The notes under the pieces: model-generated
What the model was told of the DNA's origin: nothing
Database searches by the model: none
What the model saw: the letters and a program-made list of their open reading frames with translations, nothing else
Shown here: in pieces, positions 32,739 through 41,904 of the stretch
How positions within the stretch are numbered: the first letter of the stretch is position 1
Layout: each line of letters begins with the position of its first letter
Translations under genes and position numbers: made by a program
Assembly (NCBI RefSeq): GCF_002914585.1
Contig: NZ_PDDM01000026.1
Coordinates: 17,472-81,471, forward strand
Source of the DNA: Pseudanabaena sp. BC1403
Lineage (GTDB): Bacteria; Cyanobacteriota; Cyanobacteriia; Pseudanabaenales; Pseudanabaenaceae
Reading direction: 5' to 3'
DNA: 64,000 nucleotides

Positions 32739-35429
32739 TTGCATGGTCTAAACATGGATAATCTCGATGAAACCAAACTCAACGAAGCAATTCTGAGATT
32801 GTTCTACGATTTGCCCTTTATTGGCATGGCACTTATTTCGCCAGAAACTAAGCGTTGGCTAAAGTTTAACGATCGCCTGTGCGAAATTTTAGGCTATTCG
32901 CGAGAAGAATTACCTCAAATCACTTGGACAGAAATAACTCATCCTGACGATCTCGATCAAGATATTGCCGAATTTGAAAGGGTAATGCGGGCAGAGACTG
33001 AAGGCTATGTCATGGATAAGCGATTTATTCGTAAAGATGGCAGCGTCATTTATGCTTCCATTGATGTCAAATGTTTACGCAAAGAAGATCGCACAATTGA
33101 TTTTTTTATCGCAACTGTACAAGATATTAGCGATCGCAAGTGTGCTGAAGCAAAACAAAAGCAGATTGAACAAGCTTTGGGCGAAAGTGAAAATCGCTAT
33201 CGTCAAGTTGTACAAACTCAATTAGATTTTGTGCTGCGATCGCAACCTGACACAACTATTATCTTTGCCAATGAGTCCTTCTGTCGTGCCTTGGGAATGA
33301 CGCTCGATCAGGTCATCGGTCTAAAATGGATCGACCTCTCTTCTCCCGATGAGCTGCAAAATACATTACAAAAAATATCGAAACTAAGCTTAGTCAACCC
33401 TAAATTTTTTGGTGAAAATCATAACCAATGGGCGGATGGACAGATCGTGTTTACACAGTGGATTAATCAGGGGATTTTTGATGATCGAGGACAACTAATT
33501 GAAATCCAGTCGGCTGGAAGAGATGTCACTGCGCTAAAAAATGCTGAAACTGCTCTCCAGAAACTCAATGACGAGCTGGAAATAAGAATTGAGCAAAGAA
33601 CTGCTGACTTACACCAAAGTGAAGCCCGCAACCTGAATATTATCAAGGCTCTCCCAGATCTGCTACTTCTCTTAAAGCCTGATGGTACTTGTGTCCAGTG
33701 TATTATTCCTTCAACTCATGACAAGTCAAAATACATCCCCATCCAACAGCATGTTTCTGAAGTTTTACCGCCAGAAGATCTGGCTATACAATTGCAACTG
33801 TATAAGAAGGTGATCGCTACAGGAGAGGTGGAGATCTACGAGCATCAACTAACTAAGTTTGGTAAAACTGTATACGAAGAGGTAAGGATTTCACCCTACG
33901 GAAAAGATACGCTATTAGTGATTGTTCGTGATATTACCGATCGCAAGCAAGCTGAGCAGCAACTCCAAAATCTCACCGATCGCCTAACTCTAGCCATAAA
34001 ATCAGCCGCAATCGGTATTTGGGAATGGGATATTGCTCAAAATCGCTTTTATTGGGATGATCGCATTTATGAACTTTATGGTGTTAACCCTGATCAATGT
34101 ACCGATATTTATTTAGCTTGGGAAAGTTGTATACATCCTAGCGATCTTGAATTTACTAAGAACGAAGTGCATCTAGCTTTAAATGGGAAAAAAGACTATG
34201 AACCAGAATATAGGATCTTGCTATCTGATGGAAGCATTCGCTATCTTAAAGCCTATGGTCTAGTGCAGCGAAACGGTGAGAATGAACCAAAGAGGATGAT
34301 CGGTATTAATTTTGATATTACCGATCGCAAACAAGCTGAAGAGCTGCTTATAAAAAGTGATACTCATCTCAAAGTCGCACAGCGTATTGGTAAGGTCGGT
34401 AGTTGGGAATTTGAAATAAATACTGGCAAACTCACATGGTCAGATGAAATTTTTCATATTTATGGGCTTGAGCCTAGACCAGAGCCGCCAAGCTATGACG
34501 AATTGAAACCATATATCCATCCAGAAGATTGGGAGCTTGTTAACCAAACCGTACAAAATGCAATTAGCTCAGCTCAATCCTACGATCTTGAACATCGCTT
34601 GTTACAACCAGATGGCACATTGATCTATGTGATGGCTCGCGGTGAAATGATCTATGACATATCAGGGCAGTTAACGCACATTATTGGTACGGCGATGGAT
34701 ATTAGCGATCGCAAGCTCGCTGAAGCCAAGATTTTGCGTACGGCAAATCAGTTAGCCAATATCAACCGCGAATTGGAATCCTTTAGTTATTCTGTCTCCC
34801 ATGATTTGCGTGCACCATTGCGTCATATGAATGGCTTTGTTAATGCTTTACAACAACGACTGAAAGCCCACGAAGCTTTGAATGATCCGAAAGTTAATCA
34901 CTATTTGCAGGTGATTGAGAAGAGTAGCCAAAAGATGGGGCATCTAATCGATGGGCTGCTTATGCTCTCTCGTTACGGACGAAGACCATTAGAGTCTAGA
35001 CAGATATCAATTCGAGATTTGGTCGATGAAGCGATCGAGGTCATTCGTACTGACCCAAGCCATAATCCGTTAGTTGAATTTGAGATCGGCGACCTACCAA
35101 TTACAGTTGGCGATCGCACTCTTTTACAACAAGTTTTTCGTAATCTGCTTGGAAATGCTGTTAAATTTAGTCGTAACCAGCCCCAACCCTACATAAAAAT
35201 TGATAGTTTGCCAGATCAGACCATTAGAATTAGAGATAATGGCGTGGGCTTTCAAATGGAATATGCAGACAAACTCTTTGGTGCTTTTCAAAGATTGCAT
35301 AATGACAAGGAGTTTGAAGGTACTGGTATTGGCTTAGCGATCGTTCAACGGATTGTCCAACGTCATGGAGGCTCGATTTGGGCAGAAGGATATCCCGATC
35401 AAGGCGCAACTTTCTTTATAAAACTATAG
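32739..35429 (+). CDS. Multi-PAS sensor histidine kinase
   Basis: 896 aa. Five PAS/PAC modules at about 15-130, 145-275, 300-400, 420-535 and 545-660 (several ending in DISDRK or DITDRKQAE), with a coiled coil near 275-300. HisKA has phosphoacceptor His688 in SVSHDLRAPLRHM, then an HATPase domain (DNGVGF, GTGIGLAIV). No membrane helix or GAF/phytochrome domain, so it is a cytoplasmic sensor. The kinase domain is the phytochrome type and an Rcp1-like regulator follows, so the two likely form a phosphorelay. The ATG at 32754 is an equally possible start. Confidence 0.92.
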   Translation: MHGLNMDNLDETKLNEAILRLFYDLPFIGMALISPETKRWLKFNDRLCEILGYSREELPQITWTEITHPDDLDQDIAEFERVMRAETEGYVMDKRFIRKDGSVIYASIDVKCLRKEDRTIDFFIATVQDISDRKCAEAKQKQIEQALGESENRYRQVVQTQLDFVLRSQPDTTIIFANESFCRALGMTLDQVIGLKWIDLSSPDELQNTLQKISKLSLVNPKFFGENHNQWADGQIVFTQWINQGIFDDRGQLIEIQSAGRDVTALKNAETALQKLNDELEIRIEQRTADLHQSEARNLNIIKALPDLLLLLKPDGTCVQCIIPSTHDKSKYIPIQQHVSEVLPPEDLAIQLQLYKKVIATGEVEIYEHQLTKFGKTVYEEVRISPYGKDTLLVIVRDITDRKQAEQQLQNLTDRLTLAIKSAAIGIWEWDIAQNRFYWDDRIYELYGVNPDQCTDIYLAWESCIHPSDLEFTKNEVHLALNGKKDYEPEYRILLSDGSIRYLKAYGLVQRNGENEPKRMIGINFDITDRKQAEELLIKSDTHLKVAQRIGKVGSWEFEINTGKLTWSDEIFHIYGLEPRPEPPSYDELKPYIHPEDWELVNQTVQNAISSAQSYDLEHRLLQPDGTLIYVMARGEMIYDISGQLTHIIGTAMDISDRKLAEAKILRTANQLANINRELESFSYSVSHDLRAPLRHMNGFVNALQQRLKAHEALNDPKVNHYLQVIEKSSQKMGHLIDGLLMLSRYGRRPLESRQISIRDLVDEAIEVIRTDPSHNPLVEFEIGDLPITVGDRTLLQQVFRNLLGNAVKFSRNQPQPYIKIDSLPDQTIRIRDNGVGFQMEYADKLFGAFQRLHNDKEFEGTGIGLAIVQRIVQRHGGSIWAEGYPDQGATFFIKL

Positions 35430-35462
35430 AACTGTGTAGCGTAAAGTGCTACGCAGTTCTAT
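35425..35462. repeat. Hairpin between kinase and response regulator
   Basis: Stem ATAGAACTG(T)GTAGC / GCTAC(G)CAGTTCTAT overlapping the kinase stop; inside the operon, it may tune the kinase-to-regulator ratio. Confidence 0.65.
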
Positions 35463-35483
35463 GAATTATTATGGTCTAAATAA

Positions 35484-35918
35484 ATGGAACCCACCCAAAT
35501 CCTGCTTGTTGAGGATGATCCTAATGATGTTGAGTTAATCCAGATTGCCTTGGATAGTCACAACTTTGTCAATAAAATAGACGTAGTGTCAGACGGAGAA
35601 CAGGCAATTCATTATCTATTTGGGCGTGATGGTGAACTACCGATTCACCCACTCCCACGCCTAATACTTTTAGACTTAAAACTACCAAAAATAGATGGAA
35701 TTCAAGTATTAGAGATGATTCGCAGTTCGCCTCGCACGCGCAATCTTGTTGTTGTCGTCATGACTTCCTCGGCTGAAAACCGAGACTTAAAAGCTTGTTA
35801 TGACTTAGGTGTCAATAGTTATATTGTTAAGCCTTTAGACTTTCAGCAGTTTGTAGAGATATCACAACAGGTAGGCTTTTACTGGATGATGCTAAATCAG
35901 TTACCGCCAATTGATTAG
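35484..35918 (+). CDS. Rcp1-type response regulator
   Basis: A 144-aa stand-alone receiver. Acidic pocket E10-D11-D12, phosphoacceptor Asp64 in LILLDLKLPKIDG, MTSS and the Lys in IVKPL. The extra loop (LFGRDGELPIHPLPR) is typical of Rcp1, the partner of cyanobacterial phytochrome Cph1. With no output domain it acts by protein contact. It lies 54 bases after the multi-PAS kinase. Confidence 0.92.
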   Translation: MEPTQILLVEDDPNDVELIQIALDSHNFVNKIDVVSDGEQAIHYLFGRDGELPIHPLPRLILLDLKLPKIDGIQVLEMIRSSPRTRNLVVVVMTSSAENRDLKACYDLGVNSYIVKPLDFQQFVEISQQVGFYWMMLNQLPPID

Positions 35919-36010
35919 TTAGATATGCAATAAATTGCAAGGTTAAAGCTTAAATTCATTGCATAGATTTGCTTTGAAGTATTCTTTATATGTAGATAAA
36001 TTGTAAAAAA

Positions 36011-36055
36011 TATAGTTTAGAGTGGCGGCGCAAAGCGCCGCCACTCTAAACTATA
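36011..36055. repeat. 21-bp perfect hairpin with GGCGGCGC-AAA-GCGCCGCC tip
   Basis: Arms 36011-36031 and 36035-36055. Same GC-rich tip as 29863 and 23683 with a different outer arm (TATAGTTTAGAGT). Part of the 512-base gap 35919-36430. Confidence 0.85.
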
Positions 36056-36080
36056 TAAATCGGATTTGGTATTAGTTACA

Positions 36081-36229
36081 CTTCTATGACAGCAGTTCTC
36101 ATTATAAAAATTGGTTGTTTGAACGCCTGCCAACGGCGGGCTTTCAAACAACCAATTTTTATGTTTCCAGCGCCGAAGGCGCTGGAAACATAAAAATTGG
36201 TTTCATAATGAGAATTGCTGCTTCTATGA
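36081..36229. mobile_element. MITE-like element with 9-bp target duplication, copy 1
   Basis: The 131-bp element at 36090-36220 has terminal inverted repeats CAGCAGTTCTCATTAT / ATAATGAGAATTGCTG and is flanked by the exact direct repeat CTTCTATGA (36081-36089, 36221-36229). Inside are two GC-tipped hairpins (CGCCTGCC-AAC-GGCGGGC and CCAGCGCC-GAA-GGCGCTGG) separated by repeats of AACCAATTTTT. No coding capacity. The flanks (ACTTCTATGA + ATTGGTAT) look like half of a three-hairpin element, so one repeat inserted in another. Confidence 0.85.
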
Positions 36230-36430
36230 ATTGGTATTAGGTTTTTGGAGTCTCAAAATGACAACGACATTTTGAGACTCAGTATAAAGTGGCAATAGCT
36301 ATAGTTTATGTATTTTTTTCAGATATACTTTAGTAAATACAGTGCATTGACTCCCCAAGTGATTAATTTCAGGCAGATGGGAATGATTATATGCAAAAAC
36401 TCAAAACCTATATCTTTGCATCTGTAAACC

Positions 36431-38761
36431 ATGGGAAAATTGATGTCAGAGCTGAGAGAATCTGAAAAGCCAGAAAAGCAGCGATCGCTGCATATTTTGA
36501 TTATTGAAGATGTTGATGCCGATGTAGAGCTGACAATATTAGCTCTGGAATCAGCAGGCTTAGATTTTACCTATGACATTACTGCTACAGCGATCGGATG
36601 CCAAAAATACTTACAAGATGATATTTACGATGTAGTTTTGTCTGACTATCGTCTGCCAAGTTTTAATGGGTTGCAAGCTTTTAACTTTCTAAAACAATCA
36701 GGTCAGGATATTCCATTTATTTTAATTACGGGTAGTTTAGGCGAGGAAGCTGCCGTTGAATGTATCAAATCAGGGATGACTGATTATGTACTGAAAGATC
36801 GATTATTTCGGTTGCCTAGTGTTTTACAACGTGCTCTGCAAGAGTTCTCATTGCGCCAACAACAGAAAAATGCGATCGCGCAAATTGAGCAGCAAGCATG
36901 GCGAGAGACAATTATTAATCGCATTGTCCAAGCAATGAGAGAAACTCTAGTTTTAGAAGATGTTCTACAAACAACGGCAGATTTATTACATGAAGCCTTA
37001 CAAGTGACTCATTGTCTGATCTTTCAGCCAGATACTTTGAAGAGAATGCGAGTTTGTTATACCAGTAAAAACAACTTTGAGATTAGAGAATCAGTGATTG
37101 GGCTATCCTGTGGTTTTTATGAGCATTATCATGATGATTTGGTTCAAGGAACGCAAATCTCAGTCTATCAAGTTAGCAAAGATTTGCCAGAAGAACTAAG
37201 AGAGTTAGCAGAACAATATAGTATCCATTCTCTTTTGATGACCTCTCTTGTTTATCAACAAACTTATTTAGGTGGGATTAGCCTATATCAGTGCGATCGC
37301 GATCGTATTTGGTCTGAAAACGAACTATCGCTAGTTAAGGCGATCTCCGATCAATGTGCGATCGCGATCCATCAATCTGATCTCTATCAAAATGCCCAAT
37401 CAGAGCTATTAGAGCGTAAAAAGATGGAAGCGCAACTGCGTCATGATGCTTTGCATGATTCTTTGACAGGCTTACCAAACCGTGCTTTATTTCTAGATCG
37501 CCTTAACCATGCTTTACAGCTATCTAATCGGCGCTTATACCTAAATTCGGCCGATCTCCCCGAGCTGTTTGCGGTTCTCTTTTTTGATTTAGATCGATTT
37601 AAGATCATCAACGATAGTCTCGGACATTTAGCAGGCGATCAGTTATTAAAAATTGTGGCAAAACGTCTGGTTGGCTGTCTACGTGGGGGCGATACAGTTG
37701 CAAGACTAGGTGGAGATGAATTTGTGATGCTCCTTGAAGAAATCGAACATCTTAATGATGTAATTGAGGTCGTGCACAGGATTAAGGAGTCATTGCAAGT
37801 GCCAGTCATGCTTGATGGCAATGAAATATTTATTAGTACAAGTATTGGAATTGCTCTAAATTCTGCTGATTATACTCAACCAGACCAGTTGCTACGGGAT
37901 GCTGATACTGCCATGTATCGAGCTAAGGAACAGGGACGCGATCGCTATGAAATATTTAATCCTGTGATGCATACCGAGGCGCTGAAAAAACTACGGATAG
38001 AAAATGAGTTGCGTCGAGCCATTGAACGCTACGAATTGCGAGTACATTACCAGCCAATTGTCTGCTTGCAATCACGACAAATATTGGGATTTGAAGCTCT
38101 TGTTCGTTGGCAACATCCTGAACAAGGCTTGCTATATCCTAAAGACTTTATTGCCATAGCGGAAGATGCTGGCCTAATTGTGGCAATTGATTTTTGGGTA
38201 TTGCAGGAGGCTTGCACTCGTCTACGCGCATGGCAAGAGCAGTTCCCGATCGCGATGAATCTAACTATGAATGTTAATTTATCTGCGAAACAATTTACTA
38301 AGCCTAACTTGACTAGCGAAATTGAGAATATTCTTAAACAAGCGAATCTCAATAATCATAATTTGAAGATAGAGATTACTGAAAGTATATTAATCGAAAA
38401 GACTTCTTTAGCAGCGCAAATTTTAGGCGAATTAAGTGAACGTAATATTCAAACTTGCATTGATGATTTTGGTACAGGATATTCTTCGTTAAGCTATTTG
38501 CATCGATTTCCAATTCATACCCTCAAGATCGATCAATCATTTATCAACCGACTCGACCATAATCTAGAAGATGGTGAAATCGTGAAAGCGATTATTGTTT
38601 TGGGAATAAATTTGGGCTTAAATGTAGTTGCAGAAGGTGTGGAAACTGCTGAGCAGTTAGAGCGGCTAAAAAATTATAATTGTCAGGCAGGGCAAGGATA
38701 TTATCTGTTTAAGCCTCTAGAAGCTGAGGCGATCGCGACATTACTGGCAGCCCCAATATAG
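36431..38761 (+). CDS. REC-GAF-GGDEF-EAL cyclic-di-GMP signalling protein
   Basis: 776 aa. Receiver (about 18-140; phospho-Asp in VVLSDYRLPS), GAF (about 160-315), diguanylate cyclase (about 335-505) with intact GGDEF and an upstream I-site (RGGD followed by five residues and GGDEF), then a phosphodiesterase domain with EALVRW, DDFGTGYSSL and AEGVET. Both output domains look competent, so it may make or degrade cyclic di-GMP depending on input. The last codons are in a 23-bp hairpin. Confidence 0.92.
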   Translation: MGKLMSELRESEKPEKQRSLHILIIEDVDADVELTILALESAGLDFTYDITATAIGCQKYLQDDIYDVVLSDYRLPSFNGLQAFNFLKQSGQDIPFILITGSLGEEAAVECIKSGMTDYVLKDRLFRLPSVLQRALQEFSLRQQQKNAIAQIEQQAWRETIINRIVQAMRETLVLEDVLQTTADLLHEALQVTHCLIFQPDTLKRMRVCYTSKNNFEIRESVIGLSCGFYEHYHDDLVQGTQISVYQVSKDLPEELRELAEQYSIHSLLMTSLVYQQTYLGGISLYQCDRDRIWSENELSLVKAISDQCAIAIHQSDLYQNAQSELLERKKMEAQLRHDALHDSLTGLPNRALFLDRLNHALQLSNRRLYLNSADLPELFAVLFFDLDRFKIINDSLGHLAGDQLLKIVAKRLVGCLRGGDTVARLGGDEFVMLLEEIEHLNDVIEVVHRIKESLQVPVMLDGNEIFISTSIGIALNSADYTQPDQLLRDADTAMYRAKEQGRDRYEIFNPVMHTEALKKLRIENELRRAIERYELRVHYQPIVCLQSRQILGFEALVRWQHPEQGLLYPKDFIAIAEDAGLIVAIDFWVLQEACTRLRAWQEQFPIAMNLTMNVNLSAKQFTKPNLTSEIENILKQANLNNHNLKIEITESILIEKTSLAAQILGELSERNIQTCIDDFGTGYSSLSYLHRFPIHTLKIDQSFINRLDHNLEDGEIVKAIIVLGINLGLNVVAEGVETAEQLERLKNYNCQAGQGYYLFKPLEAEAIATLLAAPI

Positions 38762-38823
38762 AAGGGGCGCAAAGCGCCCCTTCTATATTGGGGCTGATTG
38801 GCGGCGTGGAGCGCCGCCAATCA
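38748..38823. terminator. Two adjoining hairpins at the end of the GGDEF-EAL gene
   Basis: First hairpin: 23-bp perfect arms 38748-38770 and 38774-38796 (CAGCCCCAATATAGAAGGGG + CGC), containing the final codons and stop. Second: 11-bp arms 38795-38805 and 38813-38823 (TGATTGGCGGC). They lie between convergent genes and may terminate both. Confidence 0.75.
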
Positions 38824-38862
38824 ATTCTTGGATTTTGATTTGTTCTAAATTGCTTTAATTAT

Positions 38863-39744
38863 CTAAAAAGCGATCGCTTGTTCCAATGTACTAACATTCA
38901 CGAGCGCAAGGCTTGGGGCTGATTTCCTAACTAGCCCAGTTAAAACTTTGCCTGAACCAACTTCGATCGCTGTCTCATAACCTTGAGCAGCCAGATATAA
39001 ACAGATCTCGCGCCAACGTACTGGGGAAGTCATTTGTTGAGCAAGATGCTCGCGGATAACTTGTCCTGATGTTGTAGCGTCGTCTGGCGCTACATTAGAA
39101 ATAACAGGCATCTCCGCATCATTAAAGATTGTCTTTTCCAGAGTGACTGCAAATTGCGTAGCAGCTTCTGCCATAAGTGGTGAATGGAAAGCTCCACTCA
39201 CTTTCAAAGGGATTGCCCTCCTAGACTTGACCTGTTCGCAGATCGACTTGATTGCGGCTTCCGTGCCTGAAATTACCACTTGATCATTACTATTATCATT
39301 AGCCAAAATGACATCTGCGGTTTGAGCGATCGCAGCTTCTAATTGATGGCGATCAAATCCAAGTAAAGCAGTCATCGCGCCACCACTTGCTTCAGACATC
39401 AAGAGCGATCGCTGTTTTACTAGTTCTAAACCTGTCGCAAAATCCACAACACCTGCACAATAAAGCGCACTATATTCGCCCAAGCTATGCCCTGTCACCG
39501 CATCAGGTTTTGCACCTTTAGCCTTTAGTACATCAGAAAGAATGGCTGAAATCACATACAGGCAAGGCTGGGTAAATTCGGTTTTAGCTAGTTCTGTGGC
39601 ATCAGTCTGTGATTTATCTAAAATCGACCAACCTAAAATTTTCTCCGCCTTGTCAAATTTATCCTTGCCTATTTCCGCAAGGTCTAAACCCATACCCACT
39701 GCCTGAGAGCCTTGCCCAGGAAATATCCATACATTTTTGGTCAT
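38863..39744 (-). CDS. fabD: Malonyl-CoA:ACP transacylase
   Basis: A 293-aa protein. GQGSQAVGMG N-terminal loop, nucleophile Ser87 in GHSLGEYSA, catalytic His in SGAFHSPLM and the Gln of FPGQGSQ. It loads malonyl onto acyl carrier protein for fatty acid synthesis. Standing alone here, away from other fab genes. Confidence 0.95.
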   Translation of the reverse strand: MTKNVWIFPGQGSQAVGMGLDLAEIGKDKFDKAEKILGWSILDKSQTDATELAKTEFTQPCLYVISAILSDVLKAKGAKPDAVTGHSLGEYSALYCAGVVDFATGLELVKQRSLLMSEASGGAMTALLGFDRHQLEAAIAQTADVILANDNSNDQVVISGTEAAIKSICEQVKSRRAIPLKVSGAFHSPLMAEAATQFAVTLEKTIFNDAEMPVISNVAPDDATTSGQVIREHLAQQMTSPVRWREICLYLAAQGYETAIEVGSGKVLTGLVRKSAPSLALVNVSTLEQAIAF

Positions 39745-39863
39745 TATTTATAAAATGTTATTTAAGTAACTTTATATTTTCTAAAGTTTACAGCGCTTTG
39801 GTCTGCAAACAAAAGCAAAAAACTAGTCCCAAAGGTATACAAATCAAGCTTTTATAGCTATTT

Positions 39864-39914
39864 AAACCAAAAAGATAGTTGCGGCGCGAAGCACCGCAAC
39901 TATCTTTTTGGTTT
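39864..39914. repeat. 21-bp perfect hairpin, AAACCAAAAAGATAG type
   Basis: Arms 39864-39884 and 39894-39914 with the loop CGCGAAGCA, between fabD and the HNH gene. Confidence 0.8.
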
Positions 39915-39943
39915 GAGCGCAAAGTGCTGTAATAGCTATAAGA

Positions 39944-40438
39944 CTAATTAATAATATATTTCTGCCATTCGTCATGATTTCCTGATCTCAAGTATTTTGT
40001 TACCTCGAAATGCAAGCCACTGTGGGGGCGGCGTGGTTGCTTCTTTAATGGCATAGAAGCTTCTTTGGGTGTACGGTTGCCTTTTTTGACGTTGCAGCGT
40101 ACACAGGCGGTAATAATATTGTCCCAGCTGTCACCGCCACCACGCGATCGCGGCATGACGTGATCCAGTGTCAGGTCATCGCCCGTATGTCCACAGTACT
40201 GACAGGAATGGGAGTCGCGATGGAGAATATTACGACGAGTGAGGGGGATTTCTTTATAGGGAATGCTGATATATTGCAACATTCGGATCACTGTGGGCAG
40301 TGGCATTCCAGGGTAAATCATCCTGCCATTATGTTCCACTTGTTCTGCTTTACCTTTTATGACCAACACAATAGCTCGCTGCCAATTTGTGATGTTCAGC
40401 GGTTCATAGGATGCGTTTAGTACAAGGACTTTTGCCAT
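39944..40438 (-). CDS. HNH endonuclease
   Basis: 164 aa. The first 70 residues (VLVLNASYEPLNITNWQRAI ...) are the usual leader of this cyanobacterial family. The HNH core has zinc pairs CQYCG and CVRCN around LTLDHVMPRSRGG, with Asn in WDNIITACV. HNH proteins cut or nick DNA; this conserved chromosomal type is not part of an intron or restriction locus here, so its role is unknown. Hairpins flank it on both sides. Confidence 0.88.
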   Translation of the reverse strand: MAKVLVLNASYEPLNITNWQRAIVLVIKGKAEQVEHNGRMIYPGMPLPTVIRMLQYISIPYKEIPLTRRNILHRDSHSCQYCGHTGDDLTLDHVMPRSRGGGDSWDNIITACVRCNVKKGNRTPKEASMPLKKQPRRPHSGLHFEVTKYLRSGNHDEWQKYIIN

Positions 40439-40511
40439 TACTGTCCAGCGAACTTATATCAGATGCTACCACAGCTAGCCAAAATCAGCTAGATGGTTCT
40501 GGGTTATGAAA

Positions 40512-40562
40512 CCAATTATTAGATTTTTCAGCACCGTAGGTGCTGAAAAATCTAATAATTGG
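40512..40562. repeat. 24-bp perfect hairpin with GCACC-GTA-GGTGC tip
   Basis: Arms 40512-40535 and 40539-40562. Outer CCAATTATTAGATTTTTCA recalls the AACCAATT segments of the MITE-like element, so it may be a reduced relative. Confidence 0.8.
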
Positions 40563-40596
40563 AAATTCAGAAGGCGTTAGGCATCAAGGGATGTTT

Positions 40597-41592
40597 TTAC
40601 AGTAACAGAGCGTTGAAGATGTAACCGATGCTGATAATGCCAACCGTCATTAGCCCAATAAATACAGCTAAGAGCTGAGGTCTTAAAACTTTTTTGAGAA
40701 TTACTATTTCAGGAAGAGAAAGCGCGGTAACAGCCATTGTGAAAGCTAATACTGTACCCATTGGCATTCCTTTATTAACTAAAGCTTCAGTAATTGGCAT
40801 CACACCCGCAATATTTGCATAGAGTGGTACGCCTAAAACTACTGCAAGTGGGACAGCTAGAGGATTATGCACACCTGCATATTTGACAATAAAATCGGTC
40901 GGTACATAACCATGAATCCCTGCCCCGATCGCAATTCCAAGCACAACATAAAGCCAAACTGTTCGCACAATTTCGCTGGATTGATATCTGCCTTGCGCAA
41001 ATCTTTGCTTCCAAGTCAGGACAGTTTCGATGTTGTCTTCATCATCGGGACTACTCCCTTGACGGGATCTTTGCAGTTCCCATACAAATGGTTCTACCCA
41101 TTTTTCTAATTTGAGAAGTCCAATGATATATCCTGATGCGATCGCTAAGCCCACACCAAAGCTAATATAAATCAGCGTCACTTTAAGCCCAAATAGTCCC
41201 CATAGCAAGATTACAGCGACTTCATTGACCATTGGTGCTGCCATCAGATAGGAGAAAGTCACGCCTAACGGAACACCTGCTTCTAAGAATCCAATAAACA
41301 AAGGAACTGCCGAGCAAGAACAGAATGGCGTGATGATTCCTACCATTGCAGCCAAGACATTTCCTGCGAAAGTACGTTTGCCTTCTAACAAAGAACGAAC
41401 TCGTTCTGGTTCTAAAAAACTCTGAAATGTGCCAACAATAAAGCTAATCACAATTAGCAATGTTAAAACTTTCGGCACATCGTAAAGGAAGAAATGTAAG
41501 CTCGATCCTAAATGAGAGGCGATTTCTAGTCCAAAAAGTTTTGTGACAATCTGATTTGCTAACCAGTCAAAGGGATAAAAGGGATCGAACAT
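40597..41592 (-). CDS. ArsP_1-family permease
   Basis: A 331-aa membrane protein with about eight helices, matching the predicted-permease family PF03773 (ArsP_1): PFCSCSAVPLFIGFLEAGVPLGVTFSYLMAAPMVNEV is represented by its FCSCSAVPLF and MAAPMVNEVA segments. The double Cys in CSCS could bind a soft metal or trivalent arsenical. Known members export methylarsenite or other metals. It lies 12 bases downstream of a Cys-Lys-Lys-Cys thioredoxin-like gene, a common pairing, and probably forms an operon with it. Confidence 0.82.
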   Translation of the reverse strand: MFDPFYPFDWLANQIVTKLFGLEIASHLGSSLHFFLYDVPKVLTLLIVISFIVGTFQSFLEPERVRSLLEGKRTFAGNVLAAMVGIITPFCSCSAVPLFIGFLEAGVPLGVTFSYLMAAPMVNEVAVILLWGLFGLKVTLIYISFGVGLAIASGYIIGLLKLEKWVEPFVWELQRSRQGSSPDDEDNIETVLTWKQRFAQGRYQSSEIVRTVWLYVVLGIAIGAGIHGYVPTDFIVKYAGVHNPLAVPLAVVLGVPLYANIAGVMPITEALVNKGMPMGTVLAFTMAVTALSLPEIVILKKVLRPQLLAVFIGLMTVGIISIGYIFNALLL

Positions 41593-41604
41593 GACGTTAT
41601 CCCT

Positions 41605-41847
41605 TTAGCGTTGTAATAACGGTTGAATTTGGTCTGTACTGATTACTTGACCTTTGCTGACAACCTTGCCATTAATCGCCATTGCTGGGGTAGACATCAC
41701 GCCACGCATGGCAATTTCCACAGGATCGGTAATATGAGAAACTTCAGCAGTGAGATTGAGATTTGCCATAGCTTGTTTCGCATTTGCCTCTAGCTGTTGG
41801 CATTTTTTACAGCCTGTGCCCAAAATTTCAATTTTGACCGTATCCAT
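41605..41847 (-). CDS. Small thioredoxin-like protein (CxxC)
   Basis: An 80-aa thioredoxin-fold protein of the TM0996/MTH895 type: KIEILGTGCKKCQQLEANA with Cys13 and Cys16, and STPAMAINGKVVSKGQ with the cis-Pro. It probably reduces a disulfide or carries a metal(loid) for the permease encoded 12 bases downstream. AGGAG precedes the ATG by about 7 bases. Confidence 0.88.
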   Translation of the reverse strand: MDTVKIEILGTGCKKCQQLEANAKQAMANLNLTAEVSHITDPVEIAMRGVMSTPAMAINGKVVSKGQVISTDQIQPLLQR

Positions 41848-41904
41848 GATTTACTCCTAATTACATGGTCAGTCGGGTTTCAAAGATCTTGCCGACAGTC
41901 GATT

